Shown: positions 44,602 through 52,478 of the stretch, piece by piece
Numbering within the stretch: position 1 is the stretch's first letter
How the letters are laid out: every line of letters begins with the position of its first letter
Source of the DNA: Aliihoeflea sp023389195
GTDB lineage: Bacteria; Pseudomonadota; Alphaproteobacteria; Rhizobiales; Rhizobiaceae
Length of the DNA: 64,000 nt
NCBI GenBank assembly: GCA_023389195.1
Contig: JAEWET010000016.1
Location: 131,831 to 195,830, forward strand
Reading direction: 5' to 3'
Program-made: the position numbers and the translations under genes
The notes under the pieces: model-generated
The model's input: only the letters and a program-made list of their open reading frames with translations
Databases searched by the model: none
What the model was told of the DNA's origin: nothing

Positions 44602-44635
44602 ACCTTGCAGAAGTTCTCAGTCGTCCATTGGATCG

Positions 44636-45373
44636 TCAGTACGTCGCCCGTCCCCCGGACAGATCGAAAACGGCCCCGGTGCTGAACGCGCAGGCGATCG
44701 AGCTCAGCCACATGACATGATCGGCCACTTCCTGCGGCGTTCCGGTCCTGCGCATCGGGCTCTTGGCGATCATGGTCGCGACGTGTTCCGGGCTCATCTG
44801 GTCGAGAAGCGCCGTCTGCACCGCGGCGGGCGCAAGTGCGTTGACCAGCACGCCGGTGCCGGCGAGTTCCTTGCCGAGCGATTTCGTGAGGGCGATCACG
44901 CCGGCTTTGGACGCACTGTAGGCGGCGGCGTTGGGCGTGCCCTCCTTGCCGGCCAGCGACGCGATGTTGACGATCCGCCCCCAGCCATTCGCCTTCAGAA
45001 AGGGCACGAGGCTGCGGCAGACATGGAACGTCCCGGTCAGGTTGATATCTATAATGCGCTGCCATTCGGCCGGGTCATAATCCTCGACCGATCCGGTCGA
45101 CCCGGCGATGCCCGCATTGTTGACGAGGACGTCGACCTTGCCATGCCGGCCGATCGTTTTCATTGTCGCATTGGCCACGGACGCCTGATCCGCAATATCG
45201 ACTTGGACATGGCTGTCATCGGATGCTGCGGCCAGATCCCATGACACCACGGTCGCGCCGGCACGCTCGAACGAACTCACGATTGCCGCGCCAATCCCGT
45301 TCAGCCCGCCGGTAACGACGGCCACGCGACCGGAAAAATCGTAGCTAACGTCCCGATCAGTCATACGCTCCAT
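44636..45373 (-). CDS. Short-chain dehydrogenase/reductase (module D, minus strand)
   Basis: A 245-aa classical SDR with VAVVTGGLNGIGAAIVSSF, an acidic residue in SWDLAAA indicating NAD preference, NNAGIAG, the catalytic Ser in VNIASLAG and YSASKAG. The start at 45373 has an upstream GGATGTGGG; an ATG at 45364 with GGAG is an alternative. It is downstream of the IclR-3 gene on the same strand and is separated from it by a 15-bp palindrome that matches the site before the cupin gene. Likely oxidises an alcohol intermediate of module D. Confidence 0.86.
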   Translation of the reverse strand: MERMTDRDVSYDFSGRVAVVTGGLNGIGAAIVSSFERAGATVVSWDLAAASDDSHVQVDIADQASVANATMKTIGRHGKVDVLVNNAGIAGSTGSVEDYDPAEWQRIIDINLTGTFHVCRSLVPFLKANGWGRIVNIASLAGKEGTPNAAAYSASKAGVIALTKSLGKELAGTGVLVNALAPAAVQTALLDQMSPEHVATMIAKSPMRRTGTPQEVADHVMWLSSIACAFSTGAVFDLSGGRATY

Positions 45374-45387
45374 CCCACATCCAGTTT

Positions 45388-45402
45388 GACCACATTGTGG
45401 TC
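45388..45402. promoter_or_regulatory. Operator candidate for IclR-3 (site 1)
   Basis: GACCACA-T-TGTGGTC, a perfect 7-bp dyad, lies 15 bases upstream of the SDR start. It matches the palindrome at 46296-46310 (read in reverse complement) at 12 of 15 positions. Confidence 0.55.
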
Positions 45403-45425
45403 AGCATCGCCATGTTGTGATCTGC

Positions 45426-46229
45426 TCACACCAAGGTCGCCAGCGACGCGGAAATCGCGGCCACCGTTTCCTTCACGCGCGCAATGCAGTTCGCCGCTCG
45501 CTCCTCATCGAACCGATAGATCGGGATCGACAGGCTGACGCCGCCGACAGGGCTTCCGTTGCGATCAACGATCGCGCCGCCGAAGCACCGAATGTCGGGC
45601 TCGTTCTCTTCATTGTCGTAGGAGTAGCCATTGGCCCGCGTCTTGCGGATTTCGCTCAGGAGCGCATCGGGGTCTGTCAGCGTGTTGCGCGTTCGCGGCT
45701 GCATGTTGAGATTGGCGATGATCTCGCGGCATTGGACCTCTGGAAGCGCCGCGAGATAGGCCTTGCCGACCGAGGTCGAGTAGAGCTCGACGCGTGTGCC
45801 GATGCGCGACGTCATACGCACCGTTCGTGGGCTTTCAAGCTTGTCGATATAGACCATTCCAGTTCCGCTCGGCACGGCCAGATGAACCGTTTCGCCGGTG
45901 GCGTTGCGCAGCGCTTCGATGTGGTCCCGGGCAGCCGAGCGCAGGTCGGAGGTCTCCCAGCTTTTCGAAGCGAGAGCGATCAGGCGGTGGCCGAGCTGGT
46001 ACGTCCGGGAATCCTGCTTCTCTGTGACGAGGCCTTCCGACATCAACGCCGAGACGATGCGATAGACCGTTCCGCGGGGATAGGGCAGGGCTTTCGTCAG
46101 CTTGGCGATGTCGAGATCGCCTGGCGAATCGGCGATGGCCTGCAGCACGAGCATGAACTTGGAGAATGACGCCGTTCCCTGAACTGCGCGGCCAGCCTCG
46201 GGGGCCGTTTTTTCTGTCGAGTCAGCCAA
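45426..46229 (-). CDS. IclR-family regulator (IclR-3, module D)
   Basis: A 267-aa IclR protein. The winged helix is DLDIAKLTKALPYPRGTVYRIVSALMSEGLVTEK, and the effector domain includes VHLAVPSGTGMVYIDKLESPRTVRM and GGAIVDRNGSPVGGVSLSIP (cited in parts). An N-terminal ~25-residue extension precedes it. The gene lies between the minus-strand SDR and the plus-strand cupin/ABC operon, with related palindromes at both borders. Control of both units and itself is therefore likely, with the imported or cleaved aromatic compound as effector. Confidence 0.87.
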   Translation of the reverse strand: MADSTEKTAPEAGRAVQGTASFSKFMLVLQAIADSPGDLDIAKLTKALPYPRGTVYRIVSALMSEGLVTEKQDSRTYQLGHRLIALASKSWETSDLRSAARDHIEALRNATGETVHLAVPSGTGMVYIDKLESPRTVRMTSRIGTRVELYSTSVGKAYLAALPEVQCREIIANLNMQPRTRNTLTDPDALLSEIRKTRANGYSYDNEENEPDIRCFGGAIVDRNGSPVGGVSLSIPIYRFDEERAANCIARVKETVAAISASLATLV

Positions 46230-46254
46230 TCAACGAACTCCTCTCACTCAACTC

Positions 46255-46284
46255 TTGACACGTCATATCGTGCTTGTCGATAAT
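46255..46284 (+). promoter_or_regulatory. Strong sigma-70-like promoter for the cupin/ABC operon
   Basis: TTGACA (46255-46260) and GATAAT (46279-46284) with an 18-base spacer. The predicted start at about 46291 lies just upstream of the IclR-3 operator candidate 46296-46310, so bound regulator would block the transcript. Confidence 0.55.
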
Positions 46285-46295
46285 GTGGGCACATT

Positions 46296-46310
46296 GTCCA
46301 CAATATGGAC
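46296..46310. promoter_or_regulatory. Operator candidate for IclR-3 (site 2)
   Basis: GTCCACAATATGGAC is an interrupted dyad with GTCCA/TGGAC arms. Its reverse complement agrees with the palindrome at 45388-45402 at 12 of 15 bases. Located between the promoter and the cupin start. A second overlapping half-site TGTGG...CCACA (from 46284) may extend it. Confidence 0.55.
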
Positions 46311-46365
46311 GATCAGGTCAACCATCCGATGACAATCTGTGGGTGACCTATCGGGAGGAGAGCCG

Positions 46366-46902
46366 ATGGAAGCCGACAGTGCCAGCGCGCAGGTCGCGGA
46401 CAAATGGACGCCTTATCGCAAGGCGCAACCAGCGGAATCTCCGCCGGAACTGGTCATTCCGGATGCCATTCCGAAGGATGAGCGCGTCTGGGTGCCGGTC
46501 GAGGAAAACGTCTGGTTCCGGCCGCTCTTGATGTGCGCATCGCGCGGCTACTGGATGAACCTTCTGAAGGTTCGCAAATCGGGCGTTCTGTCACGGCACC
46601 GCCATCCCTTGCCGGTGCATGGCTACGTCATCAAGGGGCAATGGCGATACCTCGAGCACGACTGGGTGGCGACCGAGGGCGGCTATGTCTACGAGGCGCC
46701 CGGCGAAACCCATACGCTGGTCGTCGACGAGCATGTCGAGGAAATGATCACGATGTTCCAGGTGAATGGCGCGATGATCTATGTCGACCCGGACGGCAAC
46801 ACGACCGGCTTCGACGACGTCTTTACCCGCATCGACAAATGTCGTGCGCACTACGCGAAGAACGGCCTTGGGGCCGAATTCATCGACCAGTTCATACGTT
46901 GA
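46366..46902 (+). CDS. Cupin dioxygenase of the 2,4'-dihydroxyacetophenone dioxygenase (DAD) family
   Basis: A 178-aa single-domain cupin. The ATG at 46366 has GGGAGGAG upstream. Metal ligands are expected at H78 and H80 (SRHRHPLPVHGYVIKG), with E97 nearby, and H116 in the APGETHT motif. The arrangement matches DAD-type and ChrR-like cupins that bind Fe2+ and cleave C-C bonds in alpha-hydroxy ketones or beta-diketones using O2. DAD splits 2,4'-dihydroxyacetophenone to 4-hydroxybenzoate and formate. The gene heads the ABC operon, so the imported compound may be its direct or near-direct substrate. The exact reaction is an inference. Confidence 0.78.
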   Translation: MEADSASAQVADKWTPYRKAQPAESPPELVIPDAIPKDERVWVPVEENVWFRPLLMCASRGYWMNLLKVRKSGVLSRHRHPLPVHGYVIKGQWRYLEHDWVATEGGYVYEAPGETHTLVVDEHVEEMITMFQVNGAMIYVDPDGNTTGFDDVFTRIDKCRAHYAKNGLGAEFIDQFIR

Positions 46903-46971
46903 TCGGAGGCGGCCGGCGCGGGAGGAGATGCGCGAGGCCGCCGGCCATGTTCGAGCTTTCTGGGAGGAAAC

Positions 46972-47037
46972 ATGAGCTTGTTCGGCACAATGCCGCGATC
47001 TGCCACTGACAAGCGGACGCATGATGACGGTCGCTGA
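46972..47037 (+). CDS. Possible 21-aa leader peptide overlapping the permease start
   Basis: An ATG with a near-perfect Shine-Dalgarno (GGGAGGAAAC-ATG) opens a 21-codon frame (MSLFGTMPRSATDKRTHDDG plus one Arg) that ends in TGA at 47035-47037, 14 bases inside the following permease gene in another frame. The permease start at 47021 has no good ribosome site of its own, so translation of the small frame may feed initiation by coupling. No homologue is recognised. Confidence 0.45.
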   Translation: MSLFGTMPRSATDKRTHDDGR

Positions 47038-47836
47038 CGAAACCGCCCCTTTTTCGCCGGTTCCCTACCAGCGCACGTGGCAGGCGTTCAAGTTCGTCGC
47101 GCCGCTCATTTTTCTCGTCGTTTTGTGGCAGGTCGTCGTCACGGTGTTCGACGTCAATCCGCGCATTTTCCCCGATGTGCCGACCGTTGCGCGCGCTGGC
47201 TGGGGCACGATCGTGGACGGCTCGCTGTTCGCCCATGTCGGCGCATCGCTCTGGCGGGTGACGGTCGGGACGGTCCTCGCGATTCTGACGGCTGTGCCGC
47301 TCGGCATCGCGATGGGCGTCAGCAAGCCCGTATCGGATTTCCTGACGCCTCTGTTCCGCTTCTTTTCGGTCCTGGCCGGCATCGCCTGGATTCCCATCGC
47401 GACGCTCTGGTTCGGCTACGGCTTCGGCGCGATCACCTTCGTTATCTTCAATGCCGTCTTCTTCGTCGTCGCCTACAACACGCTGCTCGGCGTATCGACG
47501 ATCCCGATGCCGCTGCGACACGCCGCGGCATCTCTCGGCACCAGCCGCTGGCAGATGCTGAAGGAAGTGCTTTTGCCGGGCGCGCTGCCCAATATCGTGA
47601 TCGGTATCCGCACGGGGATCGGCTTCGCGTGGCGCGGTCTCATCGCCGCGGAGATGATCGCGACCAATGTCGGTCTCGGCTACATGCTGTTTCTGGCCCG
47701 CGACTTCTACCGCACCGAAATCATCGTCTTCGCGATGATCGTGATCGGTCTCATCTGGCTTCTTCTCGACCGGCTTCTGCTCGCGCCTCTGGAACGCGCG
47801 ACCATCGAACGCTGGGGATTGGTGCAGCGGACATGA
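47021..47836 (+). CDS. ABC transporter permease 1 (SsuC/TauC type, module D)
   Basis: A 271-aa binding-protein-dependent permease with six helices. The EAA loop is RHAAASLGTSRWQMLKEVLLPGALPNIVIG. IPIATLWFGYGFGAITFVIFNAVFFVVAYNTLLG (cited in part) is the conserved SsuC/TauC membrane core. An ATG at 47021 or 47024 is possible. Its stop overlaps the start of a second, distinct permease gene, so the transporter appears to be a permease heterodimer rather than the usual homodimer. It would import the substrate bound by the NMT1-type protein encoded downstream. Confidence 0.87.
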   Translation: MMTVADETAPFSPVPYQRTWQAFKFVAPLIFLVVLWQVVVTVFDVNPRIFPDVPTVARAGWGTIVDGSLFAHVGASLWRVTVGTVLAILTAVPLGIAMGVSKPVSDFLTPLFRFFSVLAGIAWIPIATLWFGYGFGAITFVIFNAVFFVVAYNTLLGVSTIPMPLRHAAASLGTSRWQMLKEVLLPGALPNIVIGIRTGIGFAWRGLIAAEMIATNVGLGYMLFLARDFYRTEIIVFAMIVIGLIWLLLDRLLLAPLERATIERWGLVQRT

Positions 47837-48639
47837 CCGCGATCTACACGATATGGGGCTATTACGCCCGCTGGACCGCGCGCTGGCCGGCAATGGCCGC
47901 CTTCGTGCCATTCGTTCCGCTGATCGCGGCGTGGGGCTTCATCGCCTGGCTCGAAATCTTCCCGCCCGTGTTTCTGCCGGGGCCGGTGGAGGTGGTCGAG
48001 CGTGCGTGGACCTTGCTCTACAAGGGCATCCTGACCGACTATCTCGCCGACAGCCTGTCGCGACTTGCCGTCGGTGCGGCCGTGGGCATGTGTATTGCGA
48101 TACCGCTCGGCGTTCTGATCGGGCTGAGCCGCAGGGCGCATGATTTCGCGTGGCCGATCCTGCTGTTCTTTCAGGCCATCGGCGACATCGCATGGCTGCC
48201 GATCCTGCTGGTCTGGTTCGGTTTCGGCCTGACGACCATGACGTTCGTCATCGTCTACACCGTTTTGTTTCCGGTGGTTCTCAATACCGTTCTGGGCATC
48301 CGCTCGGTCAAGCCGGAACTGCGTCGCGCGGCGCAAAGCCTTGGCGCCTCGAAGCCTCGCATCTTGCTTGAGGTGACGCTTCCCGGCGCCCTGCCGAACA
48401 TCATCACCGGTCTGCGCAACGGACTTGGCTATGGCTGGCGCGCGCTGATCGCGGCCGAGATCATCGTCGGCACGAGCGGCATCGGCTTCCTCATGTTCGA
48501 TGCCCGTCGCGCCGGCTCGGTCGAGGAGATCGTGGTCGGGATGATCGTGCTCGGCATCCTTTGGTACATCGTCGATAGCTGGTTCCTCGCGCCGATCGAG
48601 CGCGCGACGGGACAGCGTTGGGGGCTCGTGACGTCATGA
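47833..48639 (+). CDS. ABC transporter permease 2 (SsuC/TauC type, module D)
   Basis: A 268-aa permease whose ATG overlaps the previous stop (ATGA). The core WLPILLVWFGFGLTTMTFVIVYTVLFPVVLNTVLG and the EAA loop RRAAQSLGASKPRILLEVTLPGALPNIITG (each cited in part) are clear. It is only moderately similar to permease 1, so the pair arose by old duplication and probably forms a heterodimer. The stop overlaps the ATPase start, continuing the tight coupling of this operon. Confidence 0.87.
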   Translation: MTAIYTIWGYYARWTARWPAMAAFVPFVPLIAAWGFIAWLEIFPPVFLPGPVEVVERAWTLLYKGILTDYLADSLSRLAVGAAVGMCIAIPLGVLIGLSRRAHDFAWPILLFFQAIGDIAWLPILLVWFGFGLTTMTFVIVYTVLFPVVLNTVLGIRSVKPELRRAAQSLGASKPRILLEVTLPGALPNIITGLRNGLGYGWRALIAAEIIVGTSGIGFLMFDARRAGSVEEIVVGMIVLGILWYIVDSWFLAPIERATGQRWGLVTS

Positions 48640-49394
48640 AAAGCCTGGCTCTGGAAAATCTCTCCAAGACCTATTTCGACCCGTATCGCGGCACCCAGCA
48701 CACGGCCATCAAGGACGTGTCGCTGAAGGTCGACGAAGGGGATTTCGTCGCGGTGGTCGGTCCGTCGGGGTGCGGTAAATCGACCATCCTCAACATGATC
48801 GCCGGCTTCGTGCCCACCTCCGGTGGTCGCATCATGGTCGGCGGCCGCGAGGTGAGGGGGCCGGGTCCGGATCGAGGCGTTGTGTTCCAGTCCTTTGCCC
48901 TGTTTCCGTGGAAGACCGTTGCGGAGAACGTGACGTTCGGACCCAAGATGCGAGGGGCGAGCAAGGAAGAGCGGGCAAAAATCGCGGAGGAGTATCTGGC
49001 GCTGGCCGGGCTTTCCCATGCCGCCGACCGCTATCCGAACGAACTGTCCGGCGGCATGCAGCAGCGCGTCGGCGTCGTGCGGGCACTGGCGAACAATCCA
49101 GACGTGCTGTTGATGGACGAGCCGTTCGCAAGCGTCGACGCCCAGACACGGATGACCCTCCAGGAAGAGCTGACCAAGATCTGGGAAGAGCGGCGCCCGA
49201 CGGTCATCTTCATCACCCATGACGTCTCCGAAGCGGTGTTCCTGGCCAACAAGGTCGTGGTTCTGTCCAAGGGGCACGTCCTGGAAGAAGTGGACATCCC
49301 GATGAAAAGGCCGCGGATCTGGGATGACCTTGTCGAAGACGAGGCGTTCAAGACGCTGTCGAACCACGTTCTGCAACTGGTCCGCCGCGCATGA
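48636..49394 (+). CDS. ABC transporter ATP-binding protein (SsuB/TauB type, module D)
   Basis: A 252-aa ATPase. The start MKSLALENLSKTYFD at 48636 overlaps permease 2 by 4 bases. Walker A is GPSGCGKS (42-49), the signature is ELSGGMQQRVGVVRAL, Walker B is VLLMDEPFASVDAQT, and the switch His is in IFITHDVSEAVFLANK. This wording is the standard sulfonate/nitrate/taurine class. Its stop overlaps the start of a small membrane protein gene of unknown function. Confidence 0.92.
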   Translation: MKSLALENLSKTYFDPYRGTQHTAIKDVSLKVDEGDFVAVVGPSGCGKSTILNMIAGFVPTSGGRIMVGGREVRGPGPDRGVVFQSFALFPWKTVAENVTFGPKMRGASKEERAKIAEEYLALAGLSHAADRYPNELSGGMQQRVGVVRALANNPDVLLMDEPFASVDAQTRMTLQEELTKIWEERRPTVIFITHDVSEAVFLANKVVVLSKGHVLEEVDIPMKRPRIWDDLVEDEAFKTLSNHVLQLVRRA

Positions 49395-49714
49395 GCATGT
49401 GGCGCGACGCATTGGGCTCGACACGCGGCAAGGTGGTGATGGGCGTCGTAGCGGCCATCGTCGCCTGGCAGGTGTGGCTGTCGGTGGCGGCTGCGGGAAA
49501 GCTGGACGACGGCATTCCGCAGGAAGGGCGACGGGTTGACGTTCTGGTCACGCTGCCCTTCGCGCCGGAACGGTTCCACATTCAGAAATTTCAGAGTCTG
49601 GGCCGGGTATCCGGCGCCAGCGGAAATTCCGTGCAGGTGCGCGGAGTCAACCGGGCGGACTTGAGGAAGCTCGCGAGGCCCTTTTGGGTCGAGCGGGTGG
49701 AGCCGCTCACATGA
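49391..49714 (+). CDS. Unrecognised 107-aa single-pass membrane protein inside the ABC operon
   Basis: Start ATG overlaps the ATPase stop (ATGA). A short cytoplasmic N-terminus (MSMWRDALGSTRGK) precedes one transmembrane helix (about residues 15-36, VVMGVVAAIVAWQVWLSVAA). A ~70-residue domain then follows that should face the periplasm (N-in, C-out), including RRVDVLVTLPFAPERFHIQK and SVQVRGVNRADLRKLARPFW. It is followed after 13 bases by the binding-protein gene. The tight coupling argues for a role in transporter assembly, docking or substrate handling. I recognise no family. Confidence 0.7.
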   Translation: MSMWRDALGSTRGKVVMGVVAAIVAWQVWLSVAAAGKLDDGIPQEGRRVDVLVTLPFAPERFHIQKFQSLGRVSGASGNSVQVRGVNRADLRKLARPFWVERVEPLT

Positions 49715-49727
49715 GGAGGAGAAACTG

Positions 49728-50792
49728 ATGATAAGGCGACTGGCATTAGCCGTCGGCCTGGCGCTTGCCTTGCCTTTGGCGGCAACCGCCCAGGACGACG
49801 ACCTCGTTGAACTCAGCGCCGGCATGGTGTCCGGCATCGATCAGCTCGGACTTGCGATTGCGCTCGAGCAAGGCTTCTTCGAAAAGCATGGCCTCGACGT
49901 AAACATCGCCAACCCATACGCGACCGGCGTCGACGCGCTCAATGCGCTGCAGGCGGGCGAGGTGGATCTCGTGCAGGTGGGCGTGCCGATGATCGGAGCC
50001 GTGATCCGGGGAATGGATCTCGTGGCGCTGGGCAATTACAGCGGCAATGCCGCACAGCTCGGCTCCGACACGACGATGGCGCTTGTGGCGCGCGAAGGGT
50101 CCGAAATTTCGGGCGACGACCTGTCGACGTTGAAGGGCAAGCGGATCGCGGCGTCCTTCGGCACGATCAACCATCTCTACATCCTGGCGCTCATCGAGGC
50201 GGCCGGTCTGACGGTCGACGACGTCGAACTCGTCAATACGCCGCCGCCGGACATGACCGTCGCACTTCTGGCCGGCGGCATCGACGCCTTCGTCGGCTGG
50301 GACCCCTGGCCGATCGTCGCGCAAAAGGACGTGCCCGGCGCCTATCAGGTGATCCGGGGCGGCAACCACATCTCCTATGTCGGCTTCAATGTCGGCATGC
50401 GCGACTGGATCGCGGAGAATGGCGAAACGATCGAGAAATTCCTCGCCGCCGTCTCCGAAGCCGACCAGTGGATGCGGGCCAATCCGGCAGATGCGGCGCA
50501 GGTCGCGACACGCTGGATTCCAGGTCTTGACCCGGCGGTCGCCGAAGAGGCGATGGAATACAATGTGCAGCAGGCGGACCGGCGCTTGTCGGCCAACAAC
50601 TATGCTGCCTTGCATGCGGCGGTCGAGCGCTTGAACCGGCTTGGCTTCATCGAGGAGACCTTCGACGTCAACGAACACATCGACGCGACGCACATCGTCA
50701 AAGTGATGGCCGAACAGCCCGAATTGTTCTCTGACCTTCCGGAAATCCCCGAGGATGCCCGGATCGGCGAAGGCTATGCCTTTCAGCCGTGA
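49728..50792 (+). CDS. NMT1/SsuA-like periplasmic binding protein (module D)
   Basis: A 354-aa solute-binding protein. Shine-Dalgarno GAGGAG precedes the ATG. The signal peptide MIRRLALAVGLALALPLAATAQ is followed by LSAGMVSGIDQLGLAIALEQGFFEKHGLDV and further by DALNALQAGEVDLVQVGVPM, the usual NMT1/SsuA pattern. The SLC-like GGIDAFVGWDPWPIVAQ segment is also present. No sulfonate or nitrate genes accompany it, and the aromatic-type enzymes do, so it probably binds an aromatic or pyrimidine-like compound. A 9-bp hairpin follows the gene. Confidence 0.87.
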   Translation: MIRRLALAVGLALALPLAATAQDDDLVELSAGMVSGIDQLGLAIALEQGFFEKHGLDVNIANPYATGVDALNALQAGEVDLVQVGVPMIGAVIRGMDLVALGNYSGNAAQLGSDTTMALVAREGSEISGDDLSTLKGKRIAASFGTINHLYILALIEAAGLTVDDVELVNTPPPDMTVALLAGGIDAFVGWDPWPIVAQKDVPGAYQVIRGGNHISYVGFNVGMRDWIAENGETIEKFLAAVSEADQWMRANPADAAQVATRWIPGLDPAVAEEAMEYNVQQADRRLSANNYAALHAAVERLNRLGFIEETFDVNEHIDATHIVKVMAEQPELFSDLPEIPEDARIGEGYAFQP

Positions 50793-50803
50793 CCGGTAAA
50801 CCC

Positions 50804-50829
50804 GTCCCGCCGTCTTCGGGCGGCGGGAC
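50804..50829 (+). other. GC hairpin after the ABC binding-protein gene
   Basis: GTCCCGCCG and CGGCGGGAC form a perfect 9-bp stem with an 8-base loop (TCTTCGGG, stable tetraloop-like core), 11 bases after the stop. There is no U tract and the operon continues in the same direction. Confidence 0.6.
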
Positions 50830-50870
50830 CACGAGCACTGCACGCTTTGCAAACCAGGAAGAGACGGAAG

Positions 50871-51650
50871 ATGGATCTCGGCATCAAGGGCAGGACCGCA
50901 ATCGTTTGCGGCGGATCGAAGGGACTGGGCCGAGGCTCGGCAGAAAAACTCGCGGAAGCCGGCGTTGCGATCGTGCTGAACGCGCGCTCGCAAGGTCCGC
51001 TGGAGGAAGCCGCTGCGCAGATATCCGAGCGATACGGCGTATCGGTCGTCCCTGTCGCGGCGGATGTCACCACGCCGGAAGGACGCGCCAAGCTGCTTGA
51101 GGCGGCACCCGACCCGGACATTCTCGTCAACAATGCCGGCGGCCCGCCCCCCGGCGTCTGGAGCGAGTGGGGCGAGAAGGAATGGCAGGACGCGATCCGC
51201 GCCAACATGCTGACGCCAATCCATCTCATCACCGCGGTGCTTCCCGGAATGATCGAGCGAAAGTGGGGGCGGATCGTCAACATCACCTCCGGCTCGGTCA
51301 AGGCGCCAATTGCAGCACTCGGCCTGTCGGGCGCTGCGCGCAGCGGTCTGACGGGCTTCGTTGCCGGCACGTCGCGGCAGGTCGCCCGCCACGGCGTCAC
51401 CATCAACAATCTTCTGCCCGGACAACATGAGACCGCGCGTATCGAATCGCTGATGAACTCCACGGCCACGACCAAGGGGATCTCGGTCGATGACGCGCGA
51501 CAGGAGGCGTATGCGGCCAACCCGGCCGGGCGCTTCGGGACCATTGAGGAATTCGGCGCAACCTGCGCGTTCCTGTGCAGCGCCCATGCGGGCTACATCG
51601 TCGGCCAGAACATCCTACTGGATGGCGGCGCCATCAACGCGACGTTCTGA
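50871..51650 (+). CDS. SDR-like oxidoreductase lacking the YxxxK catalytic pair
   Basis: A 259-aa SDR-fold protein. The start MDLGIKGRTAIVCGG at 50871 has AGGAAGAGA upstream. The cofactor motif CGGSKGLGRGSAEKLAE and NNAGGPPPG are intact. At the catalytic helix, however, the sequence reads ALGLSGAARSGLTGFVAG, with no Tyr or Lys in the YxxxK positions. A branch of FabG-like proteins with this change exists. The protein may use a different acid/base or be a non-catalytic partner. The C-terminal QNILLDGGAINATF is regular. It is in the module D operon. Confidence 0.82.
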   Translation: MDLGIKGRTAIVCGGSKGLGRGSAEKLAEAGVAIVLNARSQGPLEEAAAQISERYGVSVVPVAADVTTPEGRAKLLEAAPDPDILVNNAGGPPPGVWSEWGEKEWQDAIRANMLTPIHLITAVLPGMIERKWGRIVNITSGSVKAPIAALGLSGAARSGLTGFVAGTSRQVARHGVTINNLLPGQHETARIESLMNSTATTKGISVDDARQEAYAANPAGRFGTIEEFGATCAFLCSAHAGYIVGQNILLDGGAINATF

Positions 51651-51682
51651 AGGTGATCTCCATCGTAAAGGACAGGCCCGCG

Positions 51683-52447
51683 ATGCATGAAGCCGAACCC
51701 TTGAACGCCGATTGGGCACGGCCGTTCTTCACCGGCAAGTCAGTGCTCGTGACCGGCGGAACCTCCGGGATCGGCGCCGCGATCGCTGCCGGCTTCGCGC
51801 AAGCGGGCGCGCTCGTGACCGCGACCGGCGCCACGGACGGAGAAGTCGAAGACGCCCGGAGTGCCTACGCCGAATCTGGCATCGCCTTCGCCCCGCTCGA
51901 CGTGCGCGACCGTGCCGCTGTCGAGGGTCTCGTTTCCCGCTTCGATGCCCTCGACGTCGCTGTCAATTGCGCAGGCGTCATCCGGCGCGGCGATGAACTC
52001 GACCCCGATGTCTTCGCTTCGGTCGTGGATATCAACCTGACAGGCTCGATGCGCGTCTGCGCAGCCGCGCGGCCGCTTTTGGCAAGGTCGGGCTGTGGCG
52101 CGATCATCAATCTCGCCTCGATGCTGTCCTTTCAAGGAGGAGGGCTCGTGCCCGGCTATTCGGCGAGCAAGGGAGGCATCGCGCAGATGACGAAGTCGCT
52201 CGCCATTGCCTACGCTGGGGACGGTATCCGCGTGAACGCGGTCGCACCCGGGTGGATTGCGACGCCGCTGACGAAAAACCTGCGCGACGACCCTGCACGC
52301 AGCGATGCGATCATCGGGCGCACGGCGATGAAGCGCTGGGGAGAGCCAGGCGACGTCGTCGGCGGCGCACTGTTTCTGGCATCGCCCGCCGCATCGTTCG
52401 TCACAGGCGTGATCCTGCCGATCGACGGCGGCTATCTCGTCACCTGA
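51683..52447 (+). CDS. Short-chain dehydrogenase/reductase (module D, plus strand)
   Basis: A 254-aa classical SDR. The start MHEAEPLNADWARPFFTGK at 51683 has AAAGGA upstream. Motifs are VLVTGGTSGIGAAIAAGF, NCAGVIRRGDEL, the active Ser in INLASMLSF, the catalytic YSASKGG and the terminal ILPIDGGYLVT. Unlike the preceding gene it has the full Ser-Tyr-Lys set. It likely oxidises an alcohol from the cupin or transporter substrate. It lies 32 bases after the divergent SDR and just before the iron-dependent alcohol dehydrogenase gene. Confidence 0.87.
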   Translation: MHEAEPLNADWARPFFTGKSVLVTGGTSGIGAAIAAGFAQAGALVTATGATDGEVEDARSAYAESGIAFAPLDVRDRAAVEGLVSRFDALDVAVNCAGVIRRGDELDPDVFASVVDINLTGSMRVCAAARPLLARSGCGAIINLASMLSFQGGGLVPGYSASKGGIAQMTKSLAIAYAGDGIRVNAVAPGWIATPLTKNLRDDPARSDAIIGRTAMKRWGEPGDVVGGALFLASPAASFVTGVILPIDGGYLVT

Positions 52448-52478
52448 CATTTCCCTACCTGTGGACCCCGCGAGTATC

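Noticed and set aside
45416..45430. TGTGA-N5-TCACA resembling a CRP/FNR site at the end of the IclR-3 gene
   Set aside because: The spacer is 5 rather than 6, and it overlaps the gene's stop codon away from a promoter. It may be part of the IclR-3 site cluster, but evidence is too weak.
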